Assembly: GCA_913063265.1 (NCBI GenBank)
Contig: CAJXZG010000003.1
Coordinates: forward strand, 1 to 64,000
Reading direction: 5' to 3'
Origin: an uncultured Prolixibacteraceae bacterium
GTDB lineage: Bacteria > Bacteroidota > Bacteroidia > Bacteroidales > Prolixibacteraceae
DNA length: 64,000 nt
Below, piece after piece: positions 16,882-25,677 of the stretch; the stretch's first letter is position 1, and every line of letters begins with the position of its first letter. The translations under genes were made by a program, and so were the position numbers. The notes under the pieces are model-generated. The model was not told the origin of the DNA and did not search any database. It saw nothing but the letters and a program-made list of their open reading frames with translations.

Positions 16882-17817
16882 TTATTTTTTTAAAATTCTA
16901 AAAGTTGCATGAACGATTATGCCAGCTACAGCCATCAAAAATACAATTAACAAGATGCGTTTTAAAACGGGACTTTGATTTGTACCAATAACGTATGACT
17001 GATTTGTAAGCATAGTTTTTAATGCACCATTAGCCGACCTGGCTTGTAGGTTTTCATACTTATATAACGATGCCTGTAACAGAGAATTTCCACTGTGGCA
17101 TTTGGCACAACTTCTTACTGCCTCGGTTTTTGGTAAAATATTGTGAGATACCATTAAACTGTCGACAACGGTAGTGTGACATTCAATACACCTGGTATTT
17201 CTAAAATGCAAATCCTGATTAGGCAGCCAGCTATGCACCTGTACTATTTTAGGATTTTCATGTCCTGCGACCGATTCATACCTGTTCATATCGTCATGGC
17301 AGGAAAGACAAATACCATTACTGTATTCTACAATCTCCATTATTCTTTCACTGTTTCGGGCAGTTGGACGATAAGTATGCTGGTCATGACAACTTTCACA
17401 CGAGAAAATTTCATCTCCAATTTTGGCATGCACACTTTTTTGAAATTCTTCATCAATTTTTTCAAACTGATAAGTAGCATATGTTGGATCATAGCCATGG
17501 CAATCCAGACATGACGGCATTGGTTCTAACTTCAAATTTGCAGGATGCGGATAAGTTTCATACTCATATGAATGGCAATCCATACAATCGAAATTTTGGT
17601 GCACTCCTGTTTTTAAATCCAATGTATCCATAATAAGATATGGATTCATTAGTTTTTTCTGGTCTTTTCCCATAACCTCATTATGAAATGTAATAACATT
17701 AAATGAATGGCATTTAAGACAAGAGTGGTTTTTAGCATCGTCATAAAACGATTGCGCTCCTAAACCCAACGAAGTTGTGAAAAAAATGATTATGATGAAG
17801 ATCAGACGAGTGCTCAT
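16882..17817 (-). CDS. heptaheme cytochrome c with C-terminal membrane anchor
   Basis: 311 residues: signal peptide (to about residue 21), seven CxxCH motifs at residues 33, 78, 103, 140, 170, 210 and 237, then a single C-terminal membrane helix (about 287-306) and a basic tail. Several free His residues lie close to the motifs and could be distal ligands. First gene of the 17817-14073 unit, with a cytochrome b and a NapC-like protein after it. This resembles a quinone-linked electron entry or exit complex. The terminal substrate is not evident. Confidence 0.9.
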   Translation of the reverse strand: MSTRLIFIIIIFFTTSLGLGAQSFYDDAKNHSCLKCHSFNVITFHNEVMGKDQKKLMNPYLIMDTLDLKTGVHQNFDCMDCHSYEYETYPHPANLKLEPMPSCLDCHGYDPTYATYQFEKIDEEFQKSVHAKIGDEIFSCESCHDQHTYRPTARNSERIMEIVEYSNGICLSCHDDMNRYESVAGHENPKIVQVHSWLPNQDLHFRNTRCIECHTTVVDSLMVSHNILPKTEAVRSCAKCHSGNSLLQASLYKYENLQARSANGALKTMLTNQSYVIGTNQSPVLKRILLIVFLMAVAGIIVHATFRILKK

Positions 17818-17850
17818 TTTGTCAGTTCTATATTTAATTATGTTTCAATT

Positions 17851-17889
17851 AAAAATGGTAATATCCGGATTCAGATATTACCATTTTTT
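17851..17889. terminator. bidirectional terminator between beta-barrel and cytochrome genes
   Basis: TGGTAATATC and GATATTACCA pair around an 8-base loop, with A/T runs on both sides. It splits the multiheme block into two transcripts. Confidence 0.8.
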
Positions 17890-17904
17890 CATTATCTCAC
17901 TTGG

Positions 17905-18804
17905 TTAAAAATTCCAAAGTCTTGTTATTGTAAAACCTATTGCAATTCCATCTTTATCAAAGCTCCTTGTATTGTACATCATGTTCTCCTGAGGTACCAT
18001 ACTTGGTGCATTGCTGATATAAATCTGGAAAGCGTGTGTATAAGTGGCAATTTGCCATCCAATAGCCATACTGGGTTTATAATCAGGCATGGTAGGCTGT
18101 TCTGAAATTGCCTCAATTTTTAATGGTTGATTGTAATTGAATGTGATAGAAGACTGCGGACTGATTTTTACTTTTGCCAGTGCATGAGCTCCCCATAGAT
18201 CATGGTTTTCATCCATCTTAACCATATTATAGTGGGTATAACTTCCACCTACCTGAACAGATAACCATTCTGTAAATTTTCTGCTCACCATTACCTGAGA
18301 GAAATAAGACCATCTGTTGGTAAAGGAAATCGCCTGAGGTATGGTATCACTTTTCCCGGGAATAACTGTGCCAGACTCAAAGCTGTCATCACTTCTTCCA
18401 TCAATAGCTAAAACACCATAAACAGCCAAACTTACTGGCACTGAGTTGTCATCAGTTTGTTGGAATATTCTGTATTTGGCACTTAAATCAGTGTACATTT
18501 TAGTTTTTGTGATTCCAATTCCCAGTTGCAAATTCTTAACAGGCACATATTCTAAACCAAGTCTGATATCTCTTCCGGCGCCATAAATACCCCATAAATC
18601 TGAAATGCCATTATTCATGGTTCCAAATTTATGTTGAATTGCATATCCCAAAGTTTTTTTGTCAAAAACCATGGTAGTTTGATCGTCAACAAGATAATTG
18701 CTTTCAAAAACGGTTACAGGATAACTTTCTGTTTCTTCTTCCTGTGCAAAAGAATAACTACACACAAATCCTGTTAATAGTAAAAGTAGTATTGATTTTT
18801 TCAT
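17905..18804 (-). CDS. DUF5777-like outer membrane beta-barrel
   Basis: 299 residues with a signal peptide (cut after SFAQ) and alternating amphipathic strands to the C-terminal Phe, as in outer membrane barrels. The overall pattern fits the DUF5777 beta-barrel family of Bacteroidota. It lies 19 bases after the single-heme lipoprotein gene and near two multiheme units. That makes it a candidate for the barrel of a porin-cytochrome conduit. This role is inference from context. Confidence 0.8.
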   Translation of the reverse strand: MKKSILLLLLTGFVCSYSFAQEEETESYPVTVFESNYLVDDQTTMVFDKKTLGYAIQHKFGTMNNGISDLWGIYGAGRDIRLGLEYVPVKNLQLGIGITKTKMYTDLSAKYRIFQQTDDNSVPVSLAVYGVLAIDGRSDDSFESGTVIPGKSDTIPQAISFTNRWSYFSQVMVSRKFTEWLSVQVGGSYTHYNMVKMDENHDLWGAHALAKVKISPQSSITFNYNQPLKIEAISEQPTMPDYKPSMAIGWQIATYTHAFQIYISNAPSMVPQENMMYNTRSFDKDGIAIGFTITRLWNF

Positions 18805-18823
18805 TTCTTTAACTTTTAATCGG

Positions 18824-19213
18824 TTAGTTATTCATTGCTCCCTGTTCTATCCACCTTAATATTTTTGCTGCTTGTGCAGAATTATATTTTTTCCGCTGGT
18901 GAGTATCAGTATCAGGATGCGGATAGGTATAAATCAAACTCTCTTCGGGTGTCTCTTTGTTAATGTACTTTGCATTATTAATCTCGGCATAAGCATTATC
19001 CGGTGTCAAATCCGGAGGTATATTTCCTGCATGACATGAAGTACAATAATTTCCATCATTAAAGATTGGAATTATTTCTTCGGAAAAACTAACCTTTGTT
19101 GTATCGCCCGGATCTATCGGGGGTACCTCCACGGGCACAATAAAATTGTATTCGCAATTACTAAAAAGTAAAGCTATTACAACCACGGCCATCAGTAATT
19201 TAATGATTTTCAT
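18824..19213 (-). CDS. monoheme cytochrome c lipoprotein
   Basis: 129 residues with a lipoprotein signal (lipobox ending FSNC, Cys20) and one CxxCH (CTSCH, residue 57). It ends in the AAKILRWIEQGA pattern seen in small c-type domains of Bacteroidota (PSD1/c-type cytochrome related). Cotranscribed with the DUF5777-like barrel 19 bases downstream. Lipidation places it on a membrane surface where it can pass single electrons. Confidence 0.85.
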   Translation of the reverse strand: MKIIKLLMAVVVIALLFSNCEYNFIVPVEVPPIDPGDTTKVSFSEEIIPIFNDGNYCTSCHAGNIPPDLTPDNAYAEINNAKYINKETPEESLIYTYPHPDTDTHQRKKYNSAQAAKILRWIEQGAMNN

Positions 19214-19296
19214 TTAGTTATTTTTAGATTATAATTAAACAATATTCAAACTTCTTAATTCAGACTTATGCTTTGTTAATGGTGCTAAAAATAATA

Positions 19297-19328
19297 AAAA
19301 AAGACTTCCTTTTTACCAGAAGTCTTTT
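19297..19328 (-). terminator. terminator after the hexaheme lipoprotein gene
   Basis: On the minus strand AAAGACTTC, a 10-base loop and GAAGTCTTT are followed by a T-run, about 22 bases past the stop at 19350. Confidence 0.8.
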
Positions 19329-19349
19329 CTATATTCATTCTAAATATCT

Positions 19350-20399
19350 TTAAAAATCTTTAAGTGCTTCAATTGAGTTTGTTAGAAGAGCTTTGATGTA
19401 TTTAGGATTGTGAACTCCCATACTTCTGTCTTCTTCTATACCTACCCAGTTAAAGAAAGCACGTGCCTGAGCCATTGGGTATTCACCAACAACAGGGTGG
19501 TAACCTTCTTCTTCATCACCGGCAACAACACCCAATTCAATTAATCTGTCGCGTAATTGAACAAGTTTTTCGTGAACTTCTGTTTGAACACCACCATAAT
19601 TAAAGTCCTCGTCGTTTGATCCATGGCAATTGTTACACGATGCTACTGTTGGATTCCAGGTATGTCCACCGGTTCCTTCTGTATAGTCAGCCATATGACA
19701 ACCGGTACAAGAAGCCATTGAAAGGTGATTAGAACTTCCGGCCTCAGGATATGAAACAGGACCTTCTATTTCAGCAAAACCTACCCCAGCTACAAGATTT
19801 GACTGTGCTCCGTGGTGAGGGCCATAGTGAGAACTTGTAATGTTAAATGTAGGCTCACCAGGATTTGTCATGTTAGGTTCAGCTCTTCTTGACTGGTGAC
19901 AGTTTGCACAAAGGTTACTGTTTCCGTTTAAATCCATTGTTGAAGATGGATCGTATTTCGGATTAATTGGATCTGACAAACGAAGGGCATAGTCATTTCC
20001 TTCGAATGATTTGTGAAGACCATGGCAGGTATTACATTTCCATGCAGTAGGATTTGTAATGTTTCCTAATACATCGCCAAAAGTTGCATACTGTGTAAAT
20101 CCCTCATGAGAGTGACATTCTGCGCAAGAAGCACGGCCACCTGCATAATCTACAGCAACCAAACCTGCACGGTGAACTGACATGGCAAATTCTGCCTGTA
20201 CCTGATCCATACTTGTTCCAGAGTGGCAGGTTAAACAAGTTACCTGACCATCAACACCATCAGCTCCATCGACACCATCAACACCGTCTTTTCCGTCGGC
20301 TCCGGGAGGGCCCATCGGACCTTCTTTTGTACATGATGCTGCAACAAACGCACAAATAAATGCGATTAAAATGAGTTTAAAAATCGAGTTGTATTTCAT
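19350..20399 (-). CDS. hexaheme cytochrome c lipoprotein with collagen-like stalk
   Basis: 349 residues. The lipoprotein signal ends at Cys23 (AASC). Residues 27-53 are nine uninterrupted Gly-X-Y triplets (GPMGPPGADGKDGVDG and on), a collagen-like segment. Six CxxCH motifs follow at residues 55, 92, 122, 164, 231 and 255. The collagen-like part would set the heme domain away from the membrane as a stalk, possibly trimeric. The ATG at 20399 is used because the frame upstream opens only with a TTG. It is the first gene after the Crp/Fnr regulator, with an Fnr-like box 134 bases upstream, and is closed by a terminator. Confidence 0.9.
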   Translation of the reverse strand: MKYNSIFKLILIAFICAFVAASCTKEGPMGPPGADGKDGVDGVDGADGVDGQVTCLTCHSGTSMDQVQAEFAMSVHRAGLVAVDYAGGRASCAECHSHEGFTQYATFGDVLGNITNPTAWKCNTCHGLHKSFEGNDYALRLSDPINPKYDPSSTMDLNGNSNLCANCHQSRRAEPNMTNPGEPTFNITSSHYGPHHGAQSNLVAGVGFAEIEGPVSYPEAGSSNHLSMASCTGCHMADYTEGTGGHTWNPTVASCNNCHGSNDEDFNYGGVQTEVHEKLVQLRDRLIELGVVAGDEEEGYHPVVGEYPMAQARAFFNWVGIEEDRSMGVHNPKYIKALLTNSIEALKDF

Positions 20400-20532
20400 A
20401 ACCAATAAGATTTAAATAAATAAAGTTTTGAGTTTTTTCTTGATGGCTAAAATACTAAGGATTGCAACACCTGAAACATACTTCAAGGTGATATATAAAA
20501 CGGGGTAAAAGTGATAAATGATTAATCAGGAA

Positions 20533-20546
20533 TTGACATATGTCAA
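20533..20546. promoter_or_regulatory. Fnr/Crp-type operator, perfect palindrome
   Basis: TTGACATATGTCAA is a perfect 14-bp palindrome of the TTGAC-N4-GTCAA type, close to the Fnr box TTGAT-N4-ATCAA. It lies at the end of the Crp/Fnr gene and upstream of the hexaheme lipoprotein gene. A weak -7 (TATGTTTC on the minus strand, 20473-20480) would place it near -73. Confidence 0.7.
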
Positions 20547-20547
20547 T

Positions 20548-21279
20548 CTAGCCGTTTCTGCTGATGTGTGTTAAAGAACCTTCGTCCAATATTTCAATCT
20601 CACTGCCCTGAGTTTTAATGATTTCCGATTCTTTAAACTGATGTAATATCCTTACCAGGCTTTCTTTTGTCATGTTAGACATTTCAGCAAGTTCCTGTCT
20701 TGAAAGGTGACTTTTGAACTTCGAATTCTTGTAAATATCGTTTTTTAGATACAGTAAAGTTTCAGCTACTCTACCGGGCATATATTTTTGGGTTAAGCTT
20801 ACCATTTTTGAAAGCAGGTAATTATTTTGTTTGGTATGGTTTCTCATTAATTCAACAGCAAACTGGTTATTTTCAGTAAACAGATTTGTTAATTTGCTGG
20901 AATCAATTAAACAGCAGGTTACAGGAGTTATCGCTGAAATAGTAAAATGCTGAATATTACCGTTAAAAAGTCCTCCACCACTTATAAAATCACCTTTCCC
21001 AATTAATTTAACTATCAGGTTTTTTCCTTTTTCTCCCTCTGTATAAACTTTGGCCAAACCATCTCTCATGCATATTACAAATGTTGACGTTGTATTTTGC
21101 TTAATAATGGTTTCTTTAACCTTGTATTTAATTTGCTGTTTTTTATCGACAAGGAAGCTTAACTCTTGCTCCGAAAGAGGTTTGAATATGTTTGTTTCGC
21201 TTTTACTAAAGCATGTTTGGGCACAACAAACACTTTCTTTACCACAATCTTTGCAATTTTTATTAGAAGTCTCAGTCAT
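20548..21279 (-). CDS. Crp/Fnr family regulator with N-terminal Cys cluster
   Basis: 243 residues: an N-terminal tail with Cys9, 12, 18, 19 and 23, a cyclic-nucleotide-binding-type beta-roll (about 35-150) and a C-terminal winged helix. The recognition helix KESLVRILHQF resembles the Fnr helix (ExxSR, with Ser replaced by Val), which fits a TTGAC/TTGAT half-site. Cysteines in the tail could hold an Fe-S cluster that senses oxygen or NO, as in Fnr, but the spacing is not identical. Matching boxes lie just downstream (20533) and upstream (21366) of the gene, consistent with control of the cytochrome block and of itself. Confidence 0.88.
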   Translation of the reverse strand: MTETSNKNCKDCGKESVCCAQTCFSKSETNIFKPLSEQELSFLVDKKQQIKYKVKETIIKQNTTSTFVICMRDGLAKVYTEGEKGKNLIVKLIGKGDFISGGGLFNGNIQHFTISAITPVTCCLIDSSKLTNLFTENNQFAVELMRNHTKQNNYLLSKMVSLTQKYMPGRVAETLLYLKNDIYKNSKFKSHLSRQELAEMSNMTKESLVRILHQFKESEIIKTQGSEIEILDEGSLTHISRNG

Positions 21280-21365
21280 GTTAATTTATTGTAATTAAGC
21301 AAATTACTTTTGCCGGTTATAAATGGTTTGCCACCTAAATTTAAGACCGTAACATACTAATAATT

Positions 21366-21379
21366 TTGACATTTATCAA
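21366..21379. promoter_or_regulatory. second Fnr-like box upstream of the Crp/Fnr gene
   Basis: TTGACATTTATCAA: a TTGAC half-site and an ATCAA half-site with 4-bp spacing, 87 bases before the regulator start. Suggests autoregulation. Confidence 0.55.
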
Positions 21380-21489
21380 TGATAGAATTGATGTTTTTTT
21401 TGTTTGGAAACTTGTTTTTTGTAAATGTGATTATTCTTAATCAAAAGTGAAGTGTTAAGGATTTGAAAATCAGATTTAAAAGGGAAGGT

Positions 21490-22257
21490 TTAAATTAGTC
21501 GTGTTCCACGACCTGTACTTATATTTTCAGGATTTGTAATCAGTACTTCTTTTACCCCTTTTCTTTTTGCCCTGAAACCATTTTCCAGTTTTGGTATCAT
21601 TCCGGCATTTATTGTCCCGTCTGTTATGTATTCTTCCATCAGTTTTGAATCCAGTTCGTAAATAAGTGAAGATTCATCATCCTGGTTTAGCAGTACTCCT
21701 TTTTTTTCAAAACAGTAAAACAGAAAGGTGCTGTAATATGATGCCAGTTCACCAGCAATTTCAGCAGCAATGGTATCGGCATTCGTATTTAAAAGTTGTC
21801 CGTTTCCATCATGAGTCAGCGGGGCAATCACCGGAATTACATTTTCATCAATTAACAGGCGCAGTTCCCGCGAGTTTACATCCTCTACATCGCCAACATA
21901 ACCGTAATCAATATCTTTTACTTCTCTTTTTTTGGCCTGAATAAGTCCCAGGTCAGCACCGGTTAATCCCAACGCATTGCAGTTTCTGGCTTGTAGTCCG
22001 GCTACTACTTTTTTATTTACCAGGCCGGCGTAAACCATGATAACCACATCAAGTGTTTCCTTATTGGTAATCCTTCGTCCGTCAACCATTTTTATTTTTA
22101 TCCCTAATTTTTTCGAGATTTCAGTTGCCGTCCGGCCACCCCCATGAATTAAAAGTTTATGACCTGAAATTTTATTAAACTGGTCGAGTAAATCATTTAA
22201 AGATTTTTCATCTTCAACAACCTTACCACCTACTTTTATTATTGTTAGCCTATCCAT
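21490..22257 (-). CDS. argB: acetylglutamate kinase
   Basis: Phosphorylates N-acetylglutamate in arginine synthesis. The 255-residue amino-acid kinase shows IKVGGKVV at the start, HGGGRTATEISKKLG, LGLTGADLG and the NTNADTIAAEIAGEL substrate/nucleotide motif, and ends GRGTRLI. It follows hisH by 16 bases, in the place where hisA is usually found, and no other arg gene is near. Sequence motifs support ArgB rather than another kinase of the fold; substrate is inferred from family. Confidence 0.9.
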   Translation of the reverse strand: MDRLTIIKVGGKVVEDEKSLNDLLDQFNKISGHKLLIHGGGRTATEISKKLGIKIKMVDGRRITNKETLDVVIMVYAGLVNKKVVAGLQARNCNALGLTGADLGLIQAKKREVKDIDYGYVGDVEDVNSRELRLLIDENVIPVIAPLTHDGNGQLLNTNADTIAAEIAGELASYYSTFLFYCFEKKGVLLNQDDESSLIYELDSKLMEEYITDGTINAGMIPKLENGFRAKRKGVKEVLITNPENISTGRGTRLI

Positions 22258-22273
22258 GGTTTTATAGTTACGG

Positions 22274-22873
22274 TCAAATTTTTAAAAAGTTCTCTAATAT
22301 TTTAGCTCCAACTGTTCCGCTTTTTTCAGGGTGAAACTGGGTAGCATAGAAGTTATCTTTGTGCAAAGCAGCACTAAAAGGATTTATATAATTACATTCA
22401 GCAATGGTATGCTTACTTTTTTCAGCATAATAAGAGTGAACGAAATAAACATACTGGTTTTCTATTTCTTTTGTAAAAAGATCACTTTTCAGATTGCTTA
22501 TGGAATTCCAGCCCATATGCGGAACCTTTGTAATATATTCCTTCCCCGGTTCAGGAATAAAGCGCAAAACTTTTTCATCAAAAATCCCCAAACATTTTGT
22601 GTCGTTTTCTTCGGAATATGAACACATCAGTTGTAATCCAAGACATATTCCCAATACTGGTTGTTTTAAAGATGTAATTAGCTTGTCAAGTTTTCGTTCA
22701 CGCAAATAATTCATTGTGGTGCTTGCTTCCCCAACCCCAGGGAAAATAACCTTATCTGCATTTTGTATTTTATCCGGATTACCTGTAATCTCAGCACTTA
22801 CGCCCAATCGCATTAGTGCATTATTCACCGATTCTATATTTCCTGCATTATATTTAATAATTACAATTTTCAT
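22274..22873 (-). CDS. hisH: imidazole glycerol phosphate synthase, glutaminase subunit
   Basis: Class I glutamine amidotransferase that feeds ammonia to HisF. 199 residues with the nucleophile Cys in GICLGLQLM, the early NAGNIESV loop, PGVGEAS, and the His-Glu of QFHPEKSG. The partner subunit HisF is not in this window. It is 16 bases before argB and 55 bases after the thioredoxin-like gene. Confidence 0.95.
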   Translation of the reverse strand: MKIVIIKYNAGNIESVNNALMRLGVSAEITGNPDKIQNADKVIFPGVGEASTTMNYLRERKLDKLITSLKQPVLGICLGLQLMCSYSEENDTKCLGIFDEKVLRFIPEPGKEYITKVPHMGWNSISNLKSDLFTKEIENQYVYFVHSYYAEKSKHTIAECNYINPFSAALHKDNFYATQFHPEKSGTVGAKILENFLKI

Positions 22874-22928
22874 TTTAGGATGCTGGATTTTAATTTCTGG
22901 ATTCCGGATATTTGATACACAATAAAAG

Positions 22929-23474
22929 CTACTTCAGGAGGAAATCTATCACCTCTTTCATTTCATTAAACTCATCTTCTTTAAAAAGACGCGTCATGTA
23001 GGCTATTTTTCCATCTTTATCTATTATAATATTACGTGTTACACCGGCTTTAGGAGCAGCAAATGTATAGAAGATTTTTGCCCCTGGATCCAACGCCAAA
23101 GGATAGGAGATATTCATGTCTTTGGCAAACTTTTTTACTTTATCCACCGGTTCATCCATATCCACTCCAAACAGCGCAAAATTTTCATTCTTTTTGTGTT
23201 TCTGCCAAATATCCTTTTCAATATGCGGCATTTCTTTTCTGCACACCGAGCACCAACTGGCCGTAAATTGTAGCATCACAACTTTGCCCTTTAAATCGCT
23301 TGTTGTTATTTTAGTTCCATCAGTTAATTCCAAAACCAAATCGGGCATTTTATCACCTTGTTTTACAATGTATCCGTATTCTTTAGGAATATTTTGTTTC
23401 GGAACCTCATTTAGCTGGGCAAAACAGACTGAACTTAAAATAAGGCTTATAAGAATCGCAAATGTAAGTTTCAT
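22929..23474 (-). CDS. TlpA/ResA-like thioredoxin-family protein
   Basis: 181 residues with a signal peptide (to about FAQ, residue 19) and an AhpC/TSA-Redoxin domain. The active site is WCSVCRKEMPH, with Pro-Leu near PLALDPG as the cis-Pro region. Acts in the periplasm as a thiol-disulfide reductase. It lies between purU and hisH, 8 bases after purU, inside the his transcript. No link to histidine synthesis is evident; a job in cytochrome c maturation is possible. Confidence 0.88.
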   Translation of the reverse strand: MKLTFAILISLILSSVCFAQLNEVPKQNIPKEYGYIVKQGDKMPDLVLELTDGTKITTSDLKGKVVMLQFTASWCSVCRKEMPHIEKDIWQKHKKNENFALFGVDMDEPVDKVKKFAKDMNISYPLALDPGAKIFYTFAAPKAGVTRNIIIDKDGKIAYMTRLFKEDEFNEMKEVIDFLLK

Positions 23475-23482
23475 ATTTCTTT

Positions 23483-24367
23483 CTAATTAAAAACAACGGT
23501 CCTGTTTTTAAAGACAAGGATTTTTCGTTGAAGGTGTTTATAAACTGCCTGCGAAAGTACAATTTTTTCCAAATCGCGCCCTTTTCTTACTAATTTTTGT
23601 ACAGTATCAACATGGCTGCATCTTGTAACATCCTGTTCTATTATCGGTCCGGCATCAAGTTCTGATGTTACATAATGGCTGGTTGCCCCAATAATTTTCA
23701 CTCCTCTTTCGTGTGCTGCATGATAGGGTTTTGCACCTGCAAAGGCGGGCAGGAACGAGTGATGGATATTGATAATTTTATTGGGATATTTTTTTACAAA
23801 ATCTTCTGAAAGAATTTGCATATATCTTGCTAAAACAACAAAATCAATATTGTATTTTTTTAGCAAATCAAATTCTGCTTTCTCTTGTTCTGCTTTATTT
23901 TCCCTGTTTATTGGGAAATATTGAAAATCGATTCCAAATCTTTCAGCTACCGGTTTAAGTGTTTCATGATTGCTTACAATTACCGGAATTTCCACATCCC
24001 ATTCTCCTGCCGTGTAACGTGCCAGAATATCAAATAAACAGTGTGGCATTTTTGATACAAACAGTGCCATTCTTGGAGTGTCATCAGAGAAATACAGCTT
24101 CCAGTTCATTTGAAGCGGCGCTGCTATTAATGTTTCAAAGTATTCACCGATTTTATCTGCAGGAATGGCAAAACCATCCAGCTCCCATTCTACACGCATA
24201 TAAAATATTTTTTCCTGTCTGTCCACATGTTGGTCGAGGTAGATAATATTTCCCTTGTTTTTATTGAGAAATTCTGTTACCGTTGCCAGAATTCCCTGTT
24301 TATCCGGGCAGTGAATCAGCAAAATTGCCGTGTTCTTTTTTTCGCGTAAAGTTTTTATAGTTTTCAT
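23483..24367 (-). CDS. purU: formyltetrahydrofolate deformylase
   Basis: Hydrolyses 10-formyl-THF to THF and formate, balancing the one-carbon pool and supplying formate for purine synthesis. 294 residues: N-terminal ACT domain (about 14-95) and a C-terminal formyltransferase-type domain with NIHHSFLPAF, GAKPYHAAHERGVK and TSELDAGPIIEQD. The conserved Asn-His-Asp set of the family is present. Its presence in a his operon has a logic: histidine synthesis drains ATP carbon through AICAR, which returns via formyl-THF. Confidence 0.94.
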   Translation of the reverse strand: MKTIKTLREKKNTAILLIHCPDKQGILATVTEFLNKNKGNIIYLDQHVDRQEKIFYMRVEWELDGFAIPADKIGEYFETLIAAPLQMNWKLYFSDDTPRMALFVSKMPHCLFDILARYTAGEWDVEIPVIVSNHETLKPVAERFGIDFQYFPINRENKAEQEKAEFDLLKKYNIDFVVLARYMQILSEDFVKKYPNKIINIHHSFLPAFAGAKPYHAAHERGVKIIGATSHYVTSELDAGPIIEQDVTRCSHVDTVQKLVRKGRDLEKIVLSQAVYKHLQRKILVFKNRTVVFN

Positions 24368-24371
24368 AGGT

Positions 24372-24496
24372 TAAGCCCCCTAAATCCCCCAGGGGGGACT
24401 TTATTTCCGAAGGGTGCGGTTCTATTATTAGTATTTATTTTTGTCATTCGTAAATCACTTTCCTCCCCTTTGGGAAGGTTAGGAGGGGCTTTATAG
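24372..24496. repeat. GC-rich palindromic intergenic repeat pair
   Basis: Two palindromes flank an AT-rich core: GCCCCCTAAATCCCCCAGGG with a following GGGACTTT at the left, and CCTCCCCTTTGGGAAGGTTA with following GGAGGGGC at the right. The outer sequences are inverted relative to each other. It is noncoding and lies between hisB and purU. C-rich blocks stand out in an otherwise AT-rich segment. Confidence 0.6.
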
Positions 24497-25615
24497 TTTT
24501 CCCTTGGTTGAAGGAAGTTCAAAATTAAAAATATCTCTTTTTACAGCCATTTTTATGGCTTTTGCAAGGGCTTTAAAAATAGCTTCAATTTTATGATGTT
24601 CATTTTTGCCTTCAGCTTTAATATTTAAATTGCAGGCAGCTGCATCGGAAAATGATTTAAAGAAATGCATAAACATTTCAGTAGGCATATCACCAACTTT
24701 TTCACGTTTAAAATCAGCATCCCACACCAGCCACGGCCGGCCTCCAAAATCTATGGCAGCCATTGCCAGACAATCGTCCATTGGCAGACAAAAGCCATAT
24801 CGTTCCATACCAATTTTGTCTCCAACAGCAGTTTTAAAAGCCTCACCCAAAGCAAGTGCGGTATCTTCTATGGTGTGATGTTCATCTACTTCCAAATCTC
24901 CTTTTACCTTAATTTCCAAATCAACACCCGAATGACGTCCTATTTGATTTAACATGTGGTCGAAAAAGTTCAAGCCCGATGAGATATTACAAACTCCTGT
25001 TCCATCCAGGTTTAGTTTTACGGAAATATCTGTTTCTCTGGTCGTACGAACTACTTCTGCTGTTCTTTGCGGCGATGCAACACAGGCATAAATATCATCC
25101 CAGTCATCAGAAACCAAAACGCAGGATTCAGACAATTCCTGTTTTTCCAACTCATCAACCAAATCCCCGTTATTGATCAGGATACCTTTAGTATACAGAT
25201 TTTTAGCCAGTTGGATATCCGTTAATCTGTCACCAATAACAAAACTGTTTTCAAGGTCGTATTCACCACTCATATATTTGGTAAACATTGCAATTCCCGG
25301 TTTTCGGCCAGGAAGATTCTCATGCGGAAAACTTTTGTCGATTAATATATCGTCGAAAACAACCCCTTCATTTTCAAAAGCCTGAAGCATTTTATTGTGA
25401 ACTGGCCAAAAAGTATCTTCCGGAAAAGATTCAGTTCCCAATCCATCCTGGTTGGTTACAATCACTAATTCATAATCCAGGTTTTTTTGAATTTGGTGCA
25501 GGTTTCTGAAAACTTTTGGTAAAAATTCCAGTTTTTCCAGCGAATCAACTTGTTCATCTTCAGGTTCTTTTATTAAAGTTCCGTCACGGTCAATAAAAAG
25601 TGCCTTTTTCTTCAT
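24491..25615 (-). CDS. hisB: bifunctional histidinol-phosphatase / IGP dehydratase
   Basis: 374 residues. The N-terminal HAD phosphatase has DRDGTL (residues 9-14), VTNQDG and the GDRLTD motif. The C-terminal imidazoleglycerol-phosphate dehydratase has [20 protein letters not shown] and [11 protein letters not shown] His-rich metal motifs. It carries out steps 6 and 8 of histidine synthesis. The gene is in his operon order after hisC. Confidence 0.96.
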   Translation of the reverse strand: MKKKALFIDRDGTLIKEPEDEQVDSLEKLEFLPKVFRNLHQIQKNLDYELVIVTNQDGLGTESFPEDTFWPVHNKMLQAFENEGVVFDDILIDKSFPHENLPGRKPGIAMFTKYMSGEYDLENSFVIGDRLTDIQLAKNLYTKGILINNGDLVDELEKQELSESCVLVSDDWDDIYACVASPQRTAEVVRTTRETDISVKLNLDGTGVCNISSGLNFFDHMLNQIGRHSGVDLEIKVKGDLEVDEHHTIEDTALALGEAFKTAVGDKIGMERYGFCLPMDDCLAMAAIDFGGRPWLVWDADFKREKVGDMPTEMFMHFFKSFSDAAACNLNIKAEGKNEHHKIEAIFKALAKAIKMAVKRDIFNFELPSTKGKL

Positions 25616-25677
25616 ATATCTCTTAAATATTTTTATATGTTTTTTCCTTTTTCCTTTTCACTTTTTCTTAACAACAA

